Positions 33,865 to 42,965 are shown, counted from the stretch's first letter. The stretch is 52,725 nt of DNA from an uncultured Selenomonadales bacterium (GCA_900314765.1 OMWN01000019.1:1-52725), one strand, 5' to 3'. The notes: generated by a model not told the origin, from the sequence alone. A program made the numbers and translations.

Positions 33865-34773
33865 TCACTCCATACCGCGACGATCCTCGGGATTTCGATT
33901 GCGCATCGATTTCCAGCGGTCGTGCATCCAGAACCATTCCTCAGGATATTGACGAATATGCTTTTCGAGCACGACGGAGACCTTCTCCATCGCCTCGCGA
34001 ATATCTTTGTGCTTGTCGTTTGTTTTCTGAACAAATATGGGCGGGTAAATGATGATTTGATGGTTGCCGTTTGGCAGGCGATGAATGTAGCCAGGGAAAA
34101 GCGGGGCGCCGCGATACCTCGCGAACGCACCTGGCCCCTGCACGAAGTTCGTCGGCCTGCCGAACCAATCGAAGACGATGCCATCACGAATGCTGATGTC
34201 CTGATCCATCAAGAGGCCGATGATCCATCCCTTTTTGAGCATGTCGTACATCTCGCGCACATCACCCTTGTACGTGATGTGCATGCCGACCATGCGGCGA
34301 TACTCGTTGATGAAGCGGTCGAAGTCCGCTTCCTTCTGCTTCTGTGCCACGCCGACGATGGGGAATCCCATCGCCGAGAGAGCGCCGCCCATGAGCTCCC
34401 AGTTGCCGCTGTGCGCTGTCGCGATGATGGCGCCTTTGCCGAGCGCGAGGCCATCGTGAAGGAGCTTCGCGCCGTCGCCGACGATTTCGACTCTCTCCGT
34501 GAGATTTTTCACCATTTTCGGAAATCTGAGCACTTCCATCAGCATGGGGCCAAATCGCACCCACGACGCTTTCGCTATACTCTCGGCCTCTTTTTCATCG
34601 ACACCCAGGCACATCATGATGTTGTCTTTCGCCATCTTTTTGCGCCAGCCCGGCACGACGCACCACGTGAGACCGCCAAGAAAATTGCCAATCGCCTCGG
34701 CCATGCCCTCCGGCAAATTGCAAGCTATCCAGCTCACGAGCCGAGCCAAATAATACATCATAAAAATATTCAC
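33865..34773 (-). CDS. LpxL/HtrB-family lipid A-type acyltransferase
   Basis: A 302-residue lysophospholipid/lipid A acyltransferase. It has an N-terminal membrane anchor, the catalytic H-x4-D/E motif in AHSGNWELMGG, and later DQDISIRDGIVFDWFG and YPPIFVQKTNDKH blocks as in LpxL/LpxM. It adds a secondary acyl chain to lipid A at the inner membrane. Its presence argues for an outer membrane with LPS, as in Negativicutes. It heads a probable operon with the XpaC-like and esterase genes. No ribosome-binding sequence stronger than GGTGTG is seen upstream. Confidence 0.92.
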   Translation of the reverse strand: MNIFMMYYLARLVSWIACNLPEGMAEAIGNFLGGLTWCVVPGWRKKMAKDNIMMCLGVDEKEAESIAKASWVRFGPMLMEVLRFPKMVKNLTERVEIVGDGAKLLHDGLALGKGAIIATAHSGNWELMGGALSAMGFPIVGVAQKQKEADFDRFINEYRRMVGMHITYKGDVREMYDMLKKGWIIGLLMDQDISIRDGIVFDWFGRPTNFVQGPGAFARYRGAPLFPGYIHRLPNGNHQIIIYPPIFVQKTNDKHKDIREAMEKVSVVLEKHIRQYPEEWFWMHDRWKSMRNRNPEDRRGME

Positions 34774-34937
34774 ACCCCAGCCATATTATTGCTTTCGTTT
34801 ATTATCATCCAATTTTATCAAATAAAGCCGAATAAGAAAAGATTTTTGTTGCGTGCGCGCAAAATAAATCAAGCTGTGTTTTCATGCTGCGAAGCAAATG
34901 TGATTGCGCTCATGAAATTCCACGATCGCATTCACAT

Positions 34938-35256
34938 GAACCCTCTCCGCCCCCTACGGGGGCACCTCCCCCATAAGCAGACTCTTAGCGCTTTAGCGCT
35001 TAGAGGTCGCTTATACCGCTTGCGGTTGAGTGGGAGGCATAATGAGTGAGTCTCAAATCATAAAATTTTACGAATGAATAAAATGCTTTACACTTTCATT
35101 AATCGTTTGTTTAGCTAAAGTAAAAAGCTTCAAACTTTCATGTGTAGATTCTTAGCTGGTGTAAATAATCTCAGCGTCTTTAACGCCAGCCTCCCCCATG
35201 GGGGCAAACATGCCAGTGGCATGTTTGCGCGAGCGAATGCGAGGCGGAGAGAGTTT
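34938..35256. repeat. MITE-like element, expanded copy with nested palindromes
   Basis: Arms as in the other copies (left GAACCCTCTCCGCCCCC, right GAGCGAATGCGAGGCGGAGA) but both are enlarged. In the left arm about 55 bases with internal repeats (AGCGCTTTAGCGCT and CCGCTTGCGG) are inserted after CACCTCCCCC. In the right arm the 25-bp GCAAACATGCCA palindrome is inserted. The interior is AT-rich and keeps TAAATAATCTCAGCGTC. The region 34774-35376 holds only this element, AT-rich spacer and the mmd terminator. Confidence 0.82.
35204..35228. repeat. Second copy of the nested 25-bp palindrome
   Basis: Identical to 25151-25175 and in the same place in the right arm of the MITE-like element. Confidence 0.85.
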
Positions 35257-35329
35257 CACTTTAGTGACATGAATGTCGCCTATGCCGCTTACGGCTGAGG
35301 GTAAATTCCCTCACATGGATTTTTCCCAC

Positions 35330-35361
35330 AAAAAAAGCACTCCCAAAGGAGTGCTTTTTTG
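35330..35361. terminator. Terminator of the mmd operon
   Basis: AAAAAAGCACTCC and GGAGTGCTTTTTT pair perfectly around CAAA, 16 bases after the biotin-carrier stop. The symmetric A/T runs make it usable in both directions. Confidence 0.92.
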
Positions 35362-35376
35362 TTTGATAGCTCAGAA

Positions 35377-35793
35377 TTAGCCGAGGATTGCGAGGCTCTC
35401 GCCGACTTTGACGTTCTGGCCTTCGCTGACGTTGATAGCCTTGACAGTGCCAGCAGCATCTGCAAGGATCTCGTTCTGCATCTTCATAGCCTCGAGCATC
35501 ATGAGGTTCTGGCCTGCATCGACAGCATCGCCAACGCTGACGTTGATCTTGAGGATCTTGCCAGGCATTGGAGCATCGATGGAGTGCTCGCCAGCGCCTG
35601 CAGCGACAGCAGCCTTAGCCGGAGCTGGTGCTGGAGCCGGAGCTGGTGCAGCAGCTGGAGCTGGTGCTGGAGCCGGAGCAGCAGCACGTGGTGCAGGAGC
35701 AGCAGCAGCAGCGCCGCCGACTTCCTCAACCTCGACAGCATAGGTACTTCCGTTTACCGTGATGTTGAACTTTTTCACTTGATATACCTCCAT
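35377..35793 (-). CDS. Biotin carrier subunit of a methylmalonyl-CoA decarboxylase-type enzyme
   Basis: A 138-residue biotin carrier. The N-terminal 26 residues lead into a long Ala/Pro linker (residues 27-62), then a biotinyl domain with the lysine in EAMKMQNEI at about residue 104. This is the layout of MmdC or of the 1.3S transcarboxylase subunit. It carries the carboxyl group from the MmdA-like subunit to the membrane pump (or to a keto acid). It is 106 bases downstream of mmdA. The decarboxylase beta (pump) and delta subunits are not next to it. Confidence 0.92.
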   Translation of the reverse strand: MEVYQVKKFNITVNGSTYAVEVEEVGGAAAAAPAPRAAAPAPAPAPAAAPAPAPAPAPAKAAVAAGAGEHSIDAPMPGKILKINVSVGDAVDAGQNLMMLEAMKMQNEILADAAGTVKAINVSEGQNVKVGESLAILG

Positions 35794-35829
35794 ATTAATT
35801 CATTTTTTATCTGAACGTCCCCCGCGTCA

Positions 35830-35853
35830 GCATGCCACCCGAGAGCGGCATGC
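35830..35853 (-). other. Hairpin between mmdA and the biotin-carrier gene
   Basis: GCATGCC and GGCATGC pair around ACCCGAGAGC. It is the main feature of the 106-base intercistronic gap and may stabilise the mRNA or partly terminate it, which would set the subunit ratio. No T-run follows. Confidence 0.5.
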
Positions 35854-35899
35854 GAGCAGGAAATCATCGTTCACAGGTACATAGGAGCCCAAGAAGTTA

Positions 35900-37429
35900 T
35901 TACAATGGGATATTGTCGTGCTTCTTAGCTGGGCCAACCTCGCGCTTCGTAGCGAGCATGTTGAGGGACTGGATGATACGTGGACGAGTCTCTTTTGGCT
36001 CGATGACGTAGTCAACATAGCCGCGCTCAGCAGCCTTGTACGGAGTTGCGAACTCCTCGACGTACTCAGCCGTCTTCTTGTCCTTGTCCGGATCCTTCTT
36101 GAAGATGATGTTAGCAGCACCAGCTGGGCCCATAACAGCAATCTCAGAGGATGGCCATGCGAGAACCTGATCAGCGCCGACCTCTTTCGAGCACATAGCG
36201 ATGTAGGAGCCGCCATAGGATTTACGGAGAATAACCGTAATCTTTGGAACAGTAGCTTCGCTGTATGCGAAGAGCATCTTTGCGCCGTGGCGAATGATGC
36301 CGTTGTACTCCTGGTTGACGCCTGGGAGGAAGCCCGGGACATCGACGAGGTTGACAAGAGGAATGTTGAATGCATCGCAGAAGCGGATGAAGCGAGCTGA
36401 CTTATCGGATGCGTTGACATCGAGGCAGCCTGCCATCTGGTTTGGCTCGTTGGCGATGATGCCGACCGTGCGGCCATCGAAACGTGCGAAGCAAGTGATG
36501 ATGTTCGTTGCGAAGTACTTGTGGACTTCGTAGAACTCGCCGTTATCGACGATCATCTTGATAACGTCCTTCATGTCGTATGGAGCATTGGAGTTATCTG
36601 GGATGACGGTGTTGAGAGCCTCGTCCATGCGAGTTGCAGGATCAGTGCACTCAACAAGCGGAGTCTCCTCCATGTTGTTGCTTGGGAGGAACGTGAGGAG
36701 ATAACGAATCTGCTTGATGCAGTCCTCATCGTTCTCAGCAGCGAAATGAGCGTTACCAGAAACGCTGTTGTGGGTCATAGCACCGCCGAGCTTCTCAGCA
36801 GTGACTTCCTCACCGGTGACCGACTTGATGACAGCCGGGCCAGTGATGAACATCTGGCTGGTGTTCTTGACCATGTAAATGAAGTCCGTGATGGCTGGGG
36901 AATAAACAGCGCCGCCAGCGGATGGGCCCATGATAGCCGAAATCTGTGGGACAACGCCTGATGCAGCCGTGTTACGGAAGAAGATGCCGCCGTAACCAGA
37001 AAGTGCATCGACAGCCTCCTGAATACGAGCTCCGCCTGAATCGTTGAGACCAACGCAAGGAGCACCCATCTTCATGGAGAGGTCCTGGACCTTCCAAATC
37101 TTGTGTGCGTGCTTCTCACCGAGTGAACCACCCTCAACCGTGAAGTCCTGCGCGAACGCATAGACCAGACGGCCATCAACGAGGCCGTAGCCAGTGACAA
37201 CGCCCTCGCCTGGGAGCTCTTTCTTCTCCTGGCCGAAGTTCGTGCAACGATGATGAACCAGAGCATCCAGCTCAACAAACGTGCCCTCATCAAAGAGGAG
37301 ATTGAGGCGCTCACGAGCAGTCAGCTTGCCTTTTGCGTGCTGCTTCTCGATGCGCTTCGGACCGCCACCCTGCATAACGTGGTCGATCTTTTCATGCATC
37401 AACTTAATTTTTTCCTGAACAGTAGCCAT
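35900..37429 (-). CDS. mmdA: Methylmalonyl-CoA decarboxylase alpha-type carboxyltransferase
   Basis: A 509-residue acyl-CoA carboxyltransferase, the length and sequence of MmdA and of the 12S transcarboxylase subunit. Landmarks are AKGKLTARERLNLLFDEGTF near the start, GGGVYSPA-type loop (GPSAGGAVYSPAITDFIYMV) and SGFLPGVNQEYNGIIRHGAK-like segment VDVPGFLPGVNQEYNGII. It transfers CO2 from (S)-methylmalonyl-CoA to biotin, making propionyl-CoA. AGGAGG precedes the ATG. It has its own promoter, separate from the mutase operon. Acceptor (Na+ pump or pyruvate) cannot be decided from this gene alone. Confidence 0.94.
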   Translation of the reverse strand: MATVQEKIKLMHEKIDHVMQGGGPKRIEKQHAKGKLTARERLNLLFDEGTFVELDALVHHRCTNFGQEKKELPGEGVVTGYGLVDGRLVYAFAQDFTVEGGSLGEKHAHKIWKVQDLSMKMGAPCVGLNDSGGARIQEAVDALSGYGGIFFRNTAASGVVPQISAIMGPSAGGAVYSPAITDFIYMVKNTSQMFITGPAVIKSVTGEEVTAEKLGGAMTHNSVSGNAHFAAENDEDCIKQIRYLLTFLPSNNMEETPLVECTDPATRMDEALNTVIPDNSNAPYDMKDVIKMIVDNGEFYEVHKYFATNIITCFARFDGRTVGIIANEPNQMAGCLDVNASDKSARFIRFCDAFNIPLVNLVDVPGFLPGVNQEYNGIIRHGAKMLFAYSEATVPKITVILRKSYGGSYIAMCSKEVGADQVLAWPSSEIAVMGPAGAANIIFKKDPDKDKKTAEYVEEFATPYKAAERGYVDYVIEPKETRPRIIQSLNMLATKREVGPAKKHDNIPL

Positions 37430-37491
37430 GCTCTACCTCCTAAATCTAATTGGTTTTTCGTGTCACAATTTTCATATTGCAACATACTCCT

Positions 37492-37520
37492 ATTGTGCAC
37501 GAAAAACAAAAATTTTGCAA
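37492..37520 (-). promoter_or_regulatory. Candidate promoter of mmdA
   Basis: Minus-strand TTGCAA (37515-37520), 17 bases, CACAAT (37492-37497), about 60 bases before the mmdA ATG. Confidence 0.55.
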
Positions 37521-37578
37521 GTACTTTTTTTGAAAATTAGAAGATATTTCATAAAAAAATCATGATATTTTGATTTAC

Positions 37579-37617
37579 GGAACCACTGATTATTTCACTT
37601 CAATTAATCAGCGTTCC
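37579..37617. repeat. Compact palindromic repeat upstream of mmdA
   Basis: GGAAC-CAC-TGATTA and TAATCA-GC-GTTCC form a stem with a 12-base loop. It is the shortest and clearest member of the family also seen at 24682 and 31777. Confidence 0.7.
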
Positions 37618-37727
37618 CTTCATAATTGACTTTGCTCAAATTCGAATTATGAAATCATAAACATGAAATCTGAAGCCGTGTATTCGTGAAAAAATGAATA
37701 TCATTGATATTGAATGAGTATCATATA

Positions 37728-37740
37728 TGACATCAATCAA
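37728..37740. promoter_or_regulatory. FNR/CRP-like half-palindrome motif upstream of mmdA
   Basis: TGACATCAATCAA is identical to 13 bases of the motif at 47552-47564 upstream of the hydrogenase operon. It is close to TTGAT-N4-ATCAA, the FNR consensus. It lies about 210 bases before the candidate mmdA promoter, so it is too far for direct class II activation. Confidence 0.35.
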
Positions 37741-37756
37741 TCAAAAATATTTATCC

Positions 37757-37812
37757 GTTTCGGCAACAATCGCCCACGACCCCATAAAAGGGCATGAGCG
37801 ATTGTCCGAAAC
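37757..37812 (-). other. Long hairpin after the epimerase gene
   Basis: GTTTCGG...ACAATCGC and GCGATTGT...CCGAAAC pair over about 16 bases with one bulge and a loop of 24 bases. It begins 30 bases after the epimerase stop, so it may end the mutase operon, although only a weak T-rich stretch follows. The rest of 37430-37841 holds the mmdA promoter, a repeat and AT-rich DNA. Confidence 0.6.
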
Positions 37813-37841
37813 AGATTATTCTCTTTTGTTTTGCTTAAAGA

Positions 37842-38267
37842 TTAAGCATCGCAGAGCTCGCAGAGCTCGAGAAGGATGCCGCCCGTGGATTTTGGATGCA
37901 GGAAAGCGATGTTCGCTCCGCCAGCGCCACGACGAGGAGCTTTATCAATGAGAGCAACGCCGTTTGCAGCGAGCTCATCAAGAGCAGCCTGCAGGTTGTC
38001 AACGCGAAGCGCGACGTGCTGTATTCCGCCTTTGCCGTTGTTCTTTGCCATCCACTTTGCGATTGGGCTCTCGTCGTCCGTCGGGACAAGGAGCTCAGCC
38101 TGGCTGCCGTTCCACATTGGATGGAAAACAGTCGTGACCTTCTGGCTGGCGACAGTCTCTTCGCCCGTCTTCTTCACGCCGAGTTTGCCTTCCCAGAAAG
38201 CACTGCCCTCTTCCAAACTCTTGCAAGCGATACCGAGATGATCAACACCAAGAACTCTGAATTTCAT
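37842..38267 (-). CDS. mce: Methylmalonyl-CoA epimerase
   Basis: A 141-residue vicinal-oxygen-chelate enzyme that interconverts (R)- and (S)-methylmalonyl-CoA, joining the mutase to the decarboxylase. Metal ligands are seen in VDHLGIA (His10), GIQHVALRV and GILLELCE. The length fits the family. AGGAGG lies upstream of the ATG. It is last in the mutase operon, 35 bases after meaB. The call is firm. Confidence 0.95.
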   Translation of the reverse strand: MKFRVLGVDHLGIACKSLEEGSAFWEGKLGVKKTGEETVASQKVTTVFHPMWNGSQAELLVPTDDESPIAKWMAKNNGKGGIQHVALRVDNLQAALDELAANGVALIDKAPRRGAGGANIAFLHPKSTGGILLELCELCDA

Positions 38268-38302
38268 GGAAAAAACCTCCTCAATAAAATAAGTAAAGCT
38301 AA

Positions 38303-39244
38303 TTATTTAAGCAAATCGTGCACGATCTTGTTGGCCTCTGTGTACGGATCAGTCTCATGAGCCTTGATGACGGCGACGAGCTCATCGAGCTTTCCGGTGT
38401 CGACGACCTTGCTCCTGATATATTGTCCGATGCGGCTGTCCAAAAGATCAAGCATTTCATTTTTAGTGCGCTCTGTGCGCCTTACAGTCAGTTGCCCATT
38501 TTCCTCGATATGCTTATGGTGCTTGCCAAATGTCTCAACGACTTCCTTGATACCAATGTTCTGGTTCGCGATCGTCTTCATGATTGGTGGACGCCAATCT
38601 TTGATGACACCGTCGAGGTCAAGCATCATGTTGAGCTCCGTTGCGAGCTTGTCAGCGCCGTCGTGGTCAGCCTTGTTGATGGTGAATATATCGCCAATCT
38701 CAAGTATGCCGGCCTTGATAGCCTGTATATCGTCGCCCATGCCAGGAATGAGGACAACCATCGTCGTGTCGGCTGCCTTGACGATATCGACCTCTGACTG
38801 GCCAACACCGACAGTCTCAACGAAGATGACATCCATTCCGAACGCGTCCATCACCTTTACAGCATCAGCCGTCTTGTGCGACAAGCCGCCGAGGCTGCCG
38901 CGCGTGCCCATGCTGCGGATGAATACTCCTGGGTCAAGCGTCAAGCTGTTCATGCGAATGCGGTCGCCAAGTATAGCGCCGCCTGAGAACGGGCTTGATG
39001 GGTCAATTGCTATGATGCCGACAGTCTTGCCCTGCCGACGATATTCTTTAGCCAGCTTGTCTGTCAAAGTGCTCTTCCCGGCGCCCGGAGGACCAGTTAC
39101 GCCAAGAACATAAGCATGGCCAGTATGCGGATAGAGTTTCTGCATGATCTCCGTCGCATTGTCGTATTCGTTCTCTATGGCCGTGATGGCCTTCGCCAAT
39201 GCCAGACGGTTACCCTTCAAAACTTCTTCTGCTATGTTCTCCAT
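38303..39244 (-). CDS. meaB: MeaB/ArgK-type G-protein chaperone of methylmalonyl-CoA mutase
   Basis: A 313-residue SIMIBI-class GTPase that gates adenosylcobalamin loading and protects the mutase from inactivation. Walker A is GVTGPPGAGKST at about residues 49-60; FVETVGVGQSEVDI is the switch region, and the base-recognition NKAD follows at about residue 193. It was formerly called ArgK (LAO kinase). It is separated from the mutase small subunit by a 117-base gap with a strong hairpin, so it may be expressed at a lower level. Confidence 0.95.
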   Translation of the reverse strand: MENIAEEVLKGNRLALAKAITAIENEYDNATEIMQKLYPHTGHAYVLGVTGPPGAGKSTLTDKLAKEYRRQGKTVGIIAIDPSSPFSGGAILGDRIRMNSLTLDPGVFIRSMGTRGSLGGLSHKTADAVKVMDAFGMDVIFVETVGVGQSEVDIVKAADTTMVVLIPGMGDDIQAIKAGILEIGDIFTINKADHDGADKLATELNMMLDLDGVIKDWRPPIMKTIANQNIGIKEVVETFGKHHKHIEENGQLTVRRTERTKNEMLDLLDSRIGQYIRSKVVDTGKLDELVAVIKAHETDPYTEANKIVHDLLK

Positions 39245-39305
39245 AAATGCACCACCTTTGGCAGTTACATGTCAATCAGCTAAAAATCAAGCTGACATTT
39301 ATTAT

Positions 39306-39345
39306 AAAGTTTGCCCTCCCTGAATGTATCAAAGAGGGCAACTTT
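39306..39345 (-). terminator. Hairpin between mutase genes and meaB
   Basis: AAAGTTTGCCCTC and GAGGGCAACTTT form a 12-pair stem (one extra T) directly after the small-subunit stop. A second small hairpin follows at 39276-39295. Probably an attenuator lowering meaB and mce expression; the trailing T-tract is weak. Confidence 0.6.
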
Positions 39346-39361
39346 ACATTACTTGATTGTA

Positions 39362-39754
39362 TTACTTTTTAACGTGTGCTTTGATGAAGTCAACGACTTT
39401 GCCAGTCGGGGTGCCCGGCGTGAAGACCTCAGCGATGCCAGCCTCTTTCAGAGCTGGGATATCGCTCTCAGGGATGACGCCGCCGCCGATGATGAGGGCA
39501 TCTTTGAGGCCCTTCTCACGGACGAGGTTGACAACAGCTGGGAAGAGATGTGGATGAGCACCGGAAAGAATGCTCATTGCGACAACATCAACGTCTTCCT
39601 GGACAGCAGCCTCAGCTATCTGCTCCGGAGTCTGACGAAGACCGGTGTAGACAACCTCAAAGCCTGCATCGCGAAGTGCACGTGCGACGACTTTAGCGCC
39701 GCGATCATGGCCATCAAGACCTGGTTTTGCAACTAATACTTTTATCTTGTCCAT
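39362..39754 (-). CDS. Methylmalonyl-CoA mutase, cobalamin-binding subunit
   Basis: A 130-residue B12-binding subunit. The cobalt-ligand motif DxHxxG is in [15 protein letters not shown] (His16 ligates cobalt), with SxL (MSILSGAH) and GG ([11 protein letters not shown]) completing the site. Usually this domain is the C-terminus of the mutase large chain; here it is a separate gene 25 bases after the catalytic gene, as in archaea and some anaerobes. It works only together with the catalytic subunit. Confidence 0.95.
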   Translation of the reverse strand: MDKIKVLVAKPGLDGHDRGAKVVARALRDAGFEVVYTGLRQTPEQIAEAAVQEDVDVVAMSILSGAHPHLFPAVVNLVREKGLKDALIIGGGVIPESDIPALKEAGIAEVFTPGTPTGKVVDFIKAHVKK

Positions 39755-39779
39755 TATTAAATTCCCTCCAACTCAGAAA

Positions 39780-41432
39780 TTAAAGGCTGACATGTGCTTC
39801 GTACTCGCCGAAGACGTCACGCAGAGTGTTGCAGATCTCGCCGAGCGTTGCATAAGTCTTGACAGCAGCGAGGATATGTGGAACGAGGTTCTCGTTCTCG
39901 TCCTCAGCAGCCTTCTTGAGGTCAGCAAGAGCAGCCTTGACTGCATCGTTGTCGCGCTTTGCCTTCATCTCATGGAGCTTCTTGACCTGCTTCTCACCGA
40001 CGGAAGCATCGATCTTGAGAAGGCCCTTAGGTGGCTCTTCCTCGATCTGATACTTGTTGACGCCGACGATGACGCGGCGGCCAGACTCAACATCCATCTG
40101 CCACTTGTAAGCGGAGTCCTGAATCTCCTTCTGAATGTAGCCCTTCTCGATAGCGACAACAGCGCCGCCCATGTCGTCAATCTTCTGGATGTACTCAAGA
40201 GCCTCTTTCTCGATGCGGTTCGTCATAGCCTCTACATAGTAGGAGCCTGCGAGCGGATCGATGACATCAGCAAGGCCGCTCTCGTTAGCGACAATCTGCT
40301 GAGTCTTCAGAGCGATACGGACAGACGACTCGGATGGAAGCGCAAGAGCCTCATCACGGGAGTTCGTGTGGAGGGACTGAGTGCCGCCCATGACAGCCGC
40401 AGCCGTCTGGAGAGCAACACGGACGATATTGTTATCAGGCTGCTGAGCAGTAAGCATTGAGCCAGCGGTCTGAGTGTGGAAGCGGAGCTTCATGCTCTTC
40501 TCATTCTTTGCATGGAAACGGTCACGCATGATGCGAGCCCAGATGCGGCGGGAAGCACGGAACTTAGCAACTTCCTCGAGGACGTTGTTGTGTGCATTCC
40601 AGAAGAAGGAGAGACGGCCAGCGAACTTATCAACATCCATGCCAGCCTTGATAGCAGCCTCGACATACGCGATGCCATCAGCAATCGTGAATGCGATTTC
40701 CTGTGCAGCAGTCGAACCAGCCTCACGGATATGATAGCCGGAGATGGAGATCGTGTTCCACAGTGGAACATTCTTGGAGCAATACTCGAAGATGTTCGTG
40801 ATGAGGCGCATCGATGGACGTGGTGGGAAAATGTAAGTGCCGCGAGCAGCATACTCTTTCAGAATATCGTTCTGAATCGTGCCACGGAGCTTATCCTGAG
40901 GTACGCCCTGCTTCTCAGCAACAGCGATGTACATGCAGAGAAGAACAGATGCAGGAGCATTGATCGTCATGGAAGTCGAAACTTTGCCAAGGTCGATGCC
41001 CTCGAAAAGTTTCTCCATGTCAGCGAGAGAGTCGATAGCAACACCGACTTTACCAACTTCGCCCTCGGAGATCGGATCATCGGAGTCATAGCCGATCTGA
41101 GTCGGGAGGTCGAATGCGCAGGACAGGCCAGTTGCGCCGCCAGCGATCAGCTGACGATAGCGGTTGTTGGACTCCTCAGCGGTCGAGAAGCCAGCATACA
41201 TACGCATCGTCCAGAAACGGCCACGATACATGGTCGGCTGAACGCCGCGGGTGAATGGGAATACGCCTGGGAAGCTCAGGTCTTCCGCATAGTCAAGGTC
41301 TTTGACATCGAGCGGAGTGTAGAGGCCCTTCTCAGGGACGTTGTCGCGAAGAGGGAACTTTGCCGTTGCCTTCTCTACGCTAGCATTGTACTTGTCCAGC
41401 TCAGCTTGGATTTTCTCGTGTTCATTGCTCAT
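39780..41432 (-). CDS. Methylmalonyl-CoA mutase, catalytic subunit
   Basis: A 550-residue TIM-barrel subunit that isomerises succinyl-CoA to (R)-methylmalonyl-CoA. Family blocks are [51 protein letters not shown] and [20 protein letters not shown]. It lacks the C-terminal cobalamin domain, which the next gene supplies. AGGAGG-like GAGGGT precedes the ATG. It is second in the operon after the CoA-transferase. Its codons are clearly more A/T-ending than those of the surrounding genes, suggesting high expression. Confidence 0.96.
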   Translation of the reverse strand: MSNEHEKIQAELDKYNASVEKATAKFPLRDNVPEKGLYTPLDVKDLDYAEDLSFPGVFPFTRGVQPTMYRGRFWTMRMYAGFSTAEESNNRYRQLIAGGATGLSCAFDLPTQIGYDSDDPISEGEVGKVGVAIDSLADMEKLFEGIDLGKVSTSMTINAPASVLLCMYIAVAEKQGVPQDKLRGTIQNDILKEYAARGTYIFPPRPSMRLITNIFEYCSKNVPLWNTISISGYHIREAGSTAAQEIAFTIADGIAYVEAAIKAGMDVDKFAGRLSFFWNAHNNVLEEVAKFRASRRIWARIMRDRFHAKNEKSMKLRFHTQTAGSMLTAQQPDNNIVRVALQTAAAVMGGTQSLHTNSRDEALALPSESSVRIALKTQQIVANESGLADVIDPLAGSYYVEAMTNRIEKEALEYIQKIDDMGGAVVAIEKGYIQKEIQDSAYKWQMDVESGRRVIVGVNKYQIEEEPPKGLLKIDASVGEKQVKKLHEMKAKRDNDAVKAALADLKKAAEDENENLVPHILAAVKTYATLGEICNTLRDVFGEYEAHVSL

Positions 41433-41456
41433 AATTTAAGAAACCCTCCTATAAAA

Positions 41457-42965
41457 TTAAAGTTTCATGGTGCCTTTTTCCATAGCATTTACATGCCAGG
41501 AAAGAGCCTCTTTGAGGAGATGCGGCGTGTCCGCATTCTTCGTTGCCTCGCAAGCACGCTTGAAGTAATCATTCAGCTGCTCCTTGTAGTCAGGATGCAC
41601 GCACTTGTCAATGATTACGCGAGCACGCTCTTTGGCGGAGAGGCCACGGAGATCAGCAAGTCCCTGCTCCGTGCAAATTACATCAACATCCTGTGGGATG
41701 TGATCGACATGTGAGACCATCGGGACGATGGACGAAAGTGCGCCGTCCTTCGCAGTCGAGACTGTGAAGAAGACCGACATGAAGCCGCCGCGAGCGAAGT
41801 CGCCCGAGCCGCCGATGCCGTTCATGAGGCGCGAACCATTGATGCGAGTCGAGTTGACGTTGCCATAGATATCGGCCTCGATAGCCGTGTTCATGGCGAT
41901 GACGCCAATGCGGCGTGCAACCTCTGGGCTGTTCGAGATTTCCTCTGGACGAAGGATAATCTTCGGAACGTATTTCTCTACGTCGCCATAGAAGCGCTTC
42001 TGGCCATCTGGTGAGAGTGTCAGCGACGTGCCGGATGCGAAGTCGAGTTTGCCAGCATCGAAGAGGTCGAACATGCCGTCCTGGATGACCTCTGTGTAGA
42101 CTGTCATGTGCTCGAAGTCAGAGTTTGCGAGACCGCTGATGACCGCGTTTGCAACGTTGCCGACGCCGGACTGCAGTGGAAGCAGGTTCTTTGGCATACG
42201 GCCTTCCTTGACCTCGTTCTTGAGGAATTCAACGAAGTGCGATGACATCGCTCTCGCGTTGTCATCGCTTGCTGCAAGCGGACGAGCGTTATCAGGTATA
42301 TCGCAAGGAACGACGTACTTGATCTTGGATGGTGGGCACTCGATGTACGGCTTGCCGATACGAGTGTCAGGTGCCACGACGTTGAGTGGCATACGATACG
42401 GTGGATCATCCGGGACATACACATCATGCATGCCATAGAGATCGAGTGGCTGCGTCGTGTTGACTTCGACGATGACCACATCAGCCGTCTTTACATAGGA
42501 AGCTGCGTTGCCCAGCGAGGTCGTCGGCACAATGTAGCCCTCTTTGGTGATCATGCAGGCCTCGACGATAGCGACGTCGATCTTGTTGCCCTTCATGAAG
42601 CCATAGCGAGCCATCTGTGCTGATTCGCTGAGGTGGAGGTCGCAGTAGTTAATCTTGCCGGCGTTGATGGACTTACGGATGTCTTTGTTTGTCTGATACG
42701 GCATGCGGAATTTTATGCCGTCAACAGCGGCCAGTGCTCCGTCAAGCTCTGGTCCAACCGAAGCGCCCGTCCACAGATTAATCTGGAACGGATCCTTCTT
42801 CATACGCTCTGCAAGTGCAAGTGGAACCGCCTTCGGGTAGCCTGACGGCGTGAATCCACTGGTACCGATGCTCATGCCCGGCTTAATGAAAGCAGCAGCC
42901 TCTTCAGCCGTCACAATCTTTGACCGGAGTTCTTTGCATAGTACACGATCGGTAATGTCAACCAT
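41457..42965 (-). CDS. Succinate/propionate/acetate CoA-transferase
   Basis: A 502-residue class I CoA-transferase of the acetyl-CoA hydrolase/Cat1 family. It has the catalytic-Glu region in INGSRLMNGIGGSGDFARGG and the N-terminal fold GMSIGTSGFTPSGYPKAVPL. It probably moves CoA from propionyl-CoA (or acetyl-CoA) to succinate, closing the propionate cycle. The ATG has AAAGGAGG upstream. It is the first gene of the operon CoA-transferase - mutase large - mutase small - meaB - mce. The exact acid preference is inferred from context. Confidence 0.92.
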   Translation of the reverse strand: MVDITDRVLCKELRSKIVTAEEAAAFIKPGMSIGTSGFTPSGYPKAVPLALAERMKKDPFQINLWTGASVGPELDGALAAVDGIKFRMPYQTNKDIRKSINAGKINYCDLHLSESAQMARYGFMKGNKIDVAIVEACMITKEGYIVPTTSLGNAASYVKTADVVIVEVNTTQPLDLYGMHDVYVPDDPPYRMPLNVVAPDTRIGKPYIECPPSKIKYVVPCDIPDNARPLAASDDNARAMSSHFVEFLKNEVKEGRMPKNLLPLQSGVGNVANAVISGLANSDFEHMTVYTEVIQDGMFDLFDAGKLDFASGTSLTLSPDGQKRFYGDVEKYVPKIILRPEEISNSPEVARRIGVIAMNTAIEADIYGNVNSTRINGSRLMNGIGGSGDFARGGFMSVFFTVSTAKDGALSSIVPMVSHVDHIPQDVDVICTEQGLADLRGLSAKERARVIIDKCVHPDYKEQLNDYFKRACEATKNADTPHLLKEALSWHVNAMEKGTMKL

